From contig MU385855.1 of assembly GCA_022497145.1 (NCBI GenBank), positions 186,001 to 250,000 on the forward strand: 64,000 nucleotides of DNA, in the 5' to 3' direction. The notes beneath the pieces were generated by a model. It saw only the letters and a program-made list of their open reading frames with translations, was not told where the DNA came from and did not search any database. Each line of letters starts with the position of its first letter. Position 1 is the stretch's first letter. This DNA is from Rostrohypoxylon terebratum (taxonomy: Eukaryota > Ascomycota > Sordariomycetes > Xylariales > Hypoxylaceae). Both the position numbers and the translations under genes were made by a program. Below are positions 60,384 to 64,000 of this stretch, piece by piece.

Positions 60384-61895
60384 TTACCATATGCCATGTT
60401 TCAAGTGTATCCATGTGAGCCAGCTATTAGATTGATCGCCAGTCCCCTCCATTGTCCTAGTAGTAGTTGGCGTGTGCCCCCAGTTATCTCTGCCCCTGCC
60501 GAGGATTGCGATGAACAGTAGCGTTGTTAGGATCACGGCAGCTATGAGAAGTCGTGGTTTCCTGTTCCTGAAATGGGTGAAATGGGACGAACTCATCATC
60601 CGCTGGACGAGATTTACCATAGATTCGCATTTGCCGTCCCATTTTGGTTCCCATTTCAGCTGATAGAGACACAAGCCAATGAGAGCCAAACTGTAACCGA
60701 TAAGTTGAGAGCGAACTATGGGTGTGTGCCAGATTGCCAAGGCGACGGCTACCAAAATAATGTTTTTGAGAACGCTCAGCAGTACATAAACAAGAGCGGA
60801 CAACTTTCCGATCTATATATGATTAAAACTCGCTTTTGGAATTGTAGTTGAAGGTTGAGTGACGGAAGAACGAAATTATTAACAAACATACCAGGAGAAT
60901 GCCAAAGATATTCAGCAAGAACGCCACGAGTGCATTGGACGTTAAAATCCAAGGTCCAACCTCAACGACATGCGCCCATCTAAACGTACCCCATTCGGAG
61001 GAGAGAGATAGGAAAAAATTGGCGATAGCGCAGACCGGAGCATAGTAGTAGAGAAGGACAAAGGAGTCCATTTCCAGACCCTTATTTGATAGGAGAGACT
61101 GTATCGAGATGACACGGATCGATTCGAGCACGATACCAGTCATCTGGAAAAAGGTCCCAAGCCAAGAAAAATGGATCTCGCCGGCGCTAGCCATAGCAAC
61201 ACCAAGGACAATAAGTAGGATATGCCCGAGTTTCGACCAAGTTGGATGTTCGACACCCATTACATAACCAACTATGAGAGTAACTATCGGTCCCGTAGCC
61301 TGTTAATATTGTTAGCTGACTGTCTCATAATCACATAAGATGTTCGTGATGAGTGCTTTCTTATATTGACCTTTAGCATCTGTATGAACGGCACGCTTAA
61401 GTGGAGATAAACTTGATTATTGAATATCATGCTTCCACTGTACAGGATGGCGATTGGAAGGATGGTTCTCATGAATAGCCGAGGGGCCATTTTGACCTTA
61501 TGGCGGCTGTCGAGGAAACTTGTCTTCCGAGCAAGCACCTGGGTGAAGAGGGTAGCAATGATCATGTGCCAACATGTTAACAATATAGCTGCTCGTGGTT
61601 AGAATTGACGAAGTGGATTAAACCAAGAATTTGACTTGCGATATCCTGGAGAAAATTAATATTGATGATTAGTTCCTATACTAGAAGACCTGTACTAGAG
61701 GATCTCCAAAAGGGCTCAAAGAGGACTCACGGAAGCCATTATCGTCGATTAGCCATTTATTGAAGAGAATGGTGGCGTTTGAGAAGATGATCCAAAGACT
61801 ACCGGTATTGTTGTGTCACGAGTTAGAGACTCTGATAACCTTGAAATCTTCCGACGGAACACAAGCTTGAACCTACACTGCGCAAGAATAACCAT
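60384..61895 (-). CDS. Triose-phosphate-transporter-family (nucleotide-sugar-like) carrier
   Basis: Multispanning drug/metabolite-superfamily antiporter, probably of Golgi or ER membranes, carrying a sugar phosphate or nucleotide sugar. The 392-residue model has five exons: 61840-61895, 61731-61798, 61371-61588, 60892-61299 and 60384-60812. Family markers are ILFNKWLIDDNGFP joined to ILLTCWHMIIATLFTQVLAR, then VPFIQMLK joined to ATGPIVTL, and ALVYVLLSVLKNIILV with GYSLALIGLCLYQ near the end. About ten spans are expected. After a 40-residue polar linker there is an extra hydrophobic segment (RKPRLLIAAVILTTLLFIAI) and a polar tail. The first 18 codons are the least certain part, and another upstream exon could replace them. 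It follows the monooxygenase gene tail to tail, 226 bp away. Confidence 0.88.
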
Positions 61896-63087
61896 TGAGG
61901 TTTATGCTAACTATAGTAGGCGGCATCTTGAATACCTTGAATACCTTGAATAGTTGGATCCCGAGTAAGGATCCGTGACATACAGGCCTGGAGCCGTTCT
62001 CCCAGCTGATAAGTGAGTGTTAGGTATTTAACTGAAATTGATCATAAATTCGAAAAATCGGCAGCTATCGTGAAGAATGTTTCCTACGTGGAGCAGGGGT
62101 ATTTGTAAGCGCTATAAGCAAGATGGCATTGTCAAGAAAGTGATGAAAGTTGTTTTTATGTGAAAGTGAAAGAGTAAAGACTTGCGACACGGAGCTTCTT
62201 GGTTCCATATTGTGGATATTTTGATGAAGTCTGATTAAACCATAGGAAGCGACGACAACGCGAAGTTGGGCTGAGGTGAGGGCGAAGGACTCTGGGGTCT
62301 GGGGCTGTACTGTCACCGTGGTACGTACATAGTAGTACGTACCCCTCGTAGGGCAGGCTCCCCCTTGATGCCATTACTCTAAGAGGCTTAGCCAATAGAT
62401 CAAGTCCCCTTTCTCTCATGTTATCCACTAAATTAGGTACCTCTTGCATAGCCTGGGCCCTGGGCCCTGTATTCGCAGCATTGGATCAGTGCCTCAGAAT
62501 TGCTGAGGGCCCCCTTTTACGTAGAGAAATTCAATACAGTTACACACTATTAATACTGTAACTGGGCTATCACTGAGTCTAACACAATATAGGGGGTTTA
62601 GGGCACTCTGTTCATCGGCATTTTTGGAGGAGCTATGAACTTTGCATTCCTATAATTATAATTGTAACCTATATCAATCAATTCTCCACCAAAGGCGCAT
62701 CGATTTGATATCAATTTTCTTATACGAAAGGCATTATGGAATTAATTGTAAAGCTGTCTTTTGAGTCGTGGCTGAGCTGTTACAACTTACAACGCCAAAA
62801 TGCGTCGGGTCGTACTGTACAGGGTCCTTATCCGCTACCAGCTAGGGATGGATCCATTAGTCCATTAGGTACTACGTATACGCTACCCTTCTGTGTGAGC
62901 CGATATCCAATTTGTAACTCTCGAGAAACCCAATTAGATCTTAGCCTTACTACAGACATAAGGCTCCAAGGTATCGCAAGAGAAAAATGAAGGGCACTAA
63001 GCTCTTATATTAAGTATTATATAATAGTTCTATGGATATCATTTTTACATCTCATCCCTAAAATCTAAGGCTTACAAATAGGGAGAT
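61896..63087. other. Intergenic region right of the transporter
   Basis: Promoter side of the transporter, then 1 kb without a supported gene. The minus-strand frames at 62065-62449 might hide an alternative first exon, but no splice path with clear homology was found. Confidence 0.45.
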
Positions 63088-63363
63088 TTGCCAAGTCCTA
63101 AGCCTCCCCTCGCGCGGCGGCCAAACACACCGGACTCAATTCTCATTCTCATTAATACCAGCAATCTAATTCGAAGTTTCGAACCCCTCTTAGAGCTCTT
63201 GGGGGCCGATGGCGCCGCCGACATCGCCATAACGACGCCAGCTCTAACAAGAACCGACATCCGCGTGGCGCATCGATATTCCAGCCTCCTTCCAAGTTTT
63301 GACGTCTTCCTATTCTCTATCTACCTACCCTTACTATATGCGCATCGGGTTCCCCCTCGTTGA
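63088..63363 (+). pseudogene. Possible decayed fragment of an Asp/Glu/hydantoin racemase-like gene
   Basis: A 91-codon frame reads DSILILINTSNLIRSF, EPLLELLGADGAADIAITT and SSLLPSFDVFLFSIY. This resembles the start of hydantoin-racemase-like proteins, which have a strand with an Asn-Pro-Asn-Ser/Thr motif and then a Leu-Pro-x-x-Asp-x-Phe-Leu-Val-Ala-Cys segment. The expected catalytic cysteine motif is not preserved, and no frame continues the family afterwards. It is best treated as a relic, or as a chance resemblance. Confidence 0.25.
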
Positions 63364-64000
63364 CGCCGACAGCCAGATCGCAACGCAGAGCCAAACTGCT
63401 CCCTCACGCATACGCCTTCCTCTTCACAAAATCCGTGTCTAGAAAGGTTCGACGAGTGATGGGATTTCCTGGTAAGTCTTCCGAAAAAGCCATGATTCCC
63501 AATGAAGGTCGTCTTCCGATTCCCCAAGGCGTAGTCTTGCCATCGCGCATCGATCAGGCTAAAGAAACTTGGCACAGAGGGGCATCGGTGCGACGAGAAC
63601 AGTTGGGCGACTCGTTGCATATGCAGCCTCCAATATTCCGGATCGGTAGACAAATGAGGTGTCGGCTAAGGGAAACGTCACACCGCAACACAGGATTGAG
63701 AGAAGGACAAAGGAAAAAAAAAATCAAGGACGAAAGGGGGGAAAGGGAAGGACGGCACCGCGGATTTGTTGGCACATATATAAATGGCTGATGTATATTC
63801 ATTCATGATCCCCAAGGGTATCACTACTATTTCGAAACAGACAAAAAAATATTTTTTCTAAAATAAGATGGATATCAGACAGAAGATTATTTAAGTCTCT
63901 TGCAGCTCAGATATCGTGGCAGTTTCCTCGTTCAACAATTCTCAATGAAAATATATCGTCTCGTGCTGTATTCCAATCCATAAATATCAACTGAACACTT
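63364..64000. other. Right-end intergenic DNA
   Basis: No supported gene. The frame at 63360-63791 is Arg/Lys-rich and low in complexity. Confidence 0.45.

Overview
This window is nuclear DNA of a filamentous ascomycete (Pezizomycotina). The best guess is a Sordariomycete or a close relative. The evidence is many short spliceosomal introns (about 50-90 nt) with GTAAGT-like donors and CTAAC/CTRAY branch sites, fungus-specific families (Zn2Cys6 regulator, Ssh4, Shg1, Spt21/GATA, fungal complex I 14 kDa subunit), and intergenic DNA full of CCTAGGT/ACCTAGGTA motifs. No operons, tRNAs, rRNAs or CRISPR arrays were seen. Exons were joined by hand from splice sites, frame continuity and family knowledge; no alignment was run. 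Every multi-exon model given here has a length divisible by three.

Layout. 1-2.8 kb: a seven-exon Zn2Cys6 regulator (-). 2.8-19.8 kb: about 17 kb with no recognisable gene, only short tandem repeats and many CCTAGGT-type motifs. 19.8-21.4 kb: Ssh4-like SPRY protein (-). 22.9-24.0 kb: a 1.1-kb terminal-inverted-repeat element with a probable solo LTR nested in its centre. 25.0-45.4 kb is gene-dense: Shg1 (COMPASS subunit), a complex I 14 kDa subunit, eIF2B delta, an F-box gene broken by one in-frame stop, dihydroxyacetone kinase, SmD2, 3-hydroxyisobutyryl-CoA hydrolase, an Spt21/Ams2-type GATA-finger protein, a Gln/Pro-rich ORF without an ATG, and RPA3. 48.2-53.6 kb: a bZIP factor, then mitoribosomal uL4m and mL38 head to head. 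54.3-61.9 kb: a metabolic group of an ACS-type MFS carrier, a LigB/DODA-type ring-cleavage dioxygenase, a flavin monooxygenase and a triose-phosphate-transporter-family carrier. The last 2 kb hold at most a decayed racemase-like fragment.

Shared themes. Three proteins belong to the mitochondrial ribosome, or probably do: uL4m, mL38, and the hydrolase whose yeast homologue Ehd3 is mS47. With the complex I subunit this gives a mitochondrial flavour. Shg1, Spt21-like, RPA3, SmD2 and eIF2B delta are core chromatin, replication, splicing and translation functions. The MFS/dioxygenase/monooxygenase group could take up and oxidise an aromatic compound, which is inference only.

The most interesting observation is at 43.8-45.4 kb. 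A 352-codon Gln/Pro-rich frame with no ATG lies directly downstream of RPA3 and in the same frame, separated only by RPA3's TGA and six codons. This suggests alternative splicing, stop readthrough or a missed first exon.
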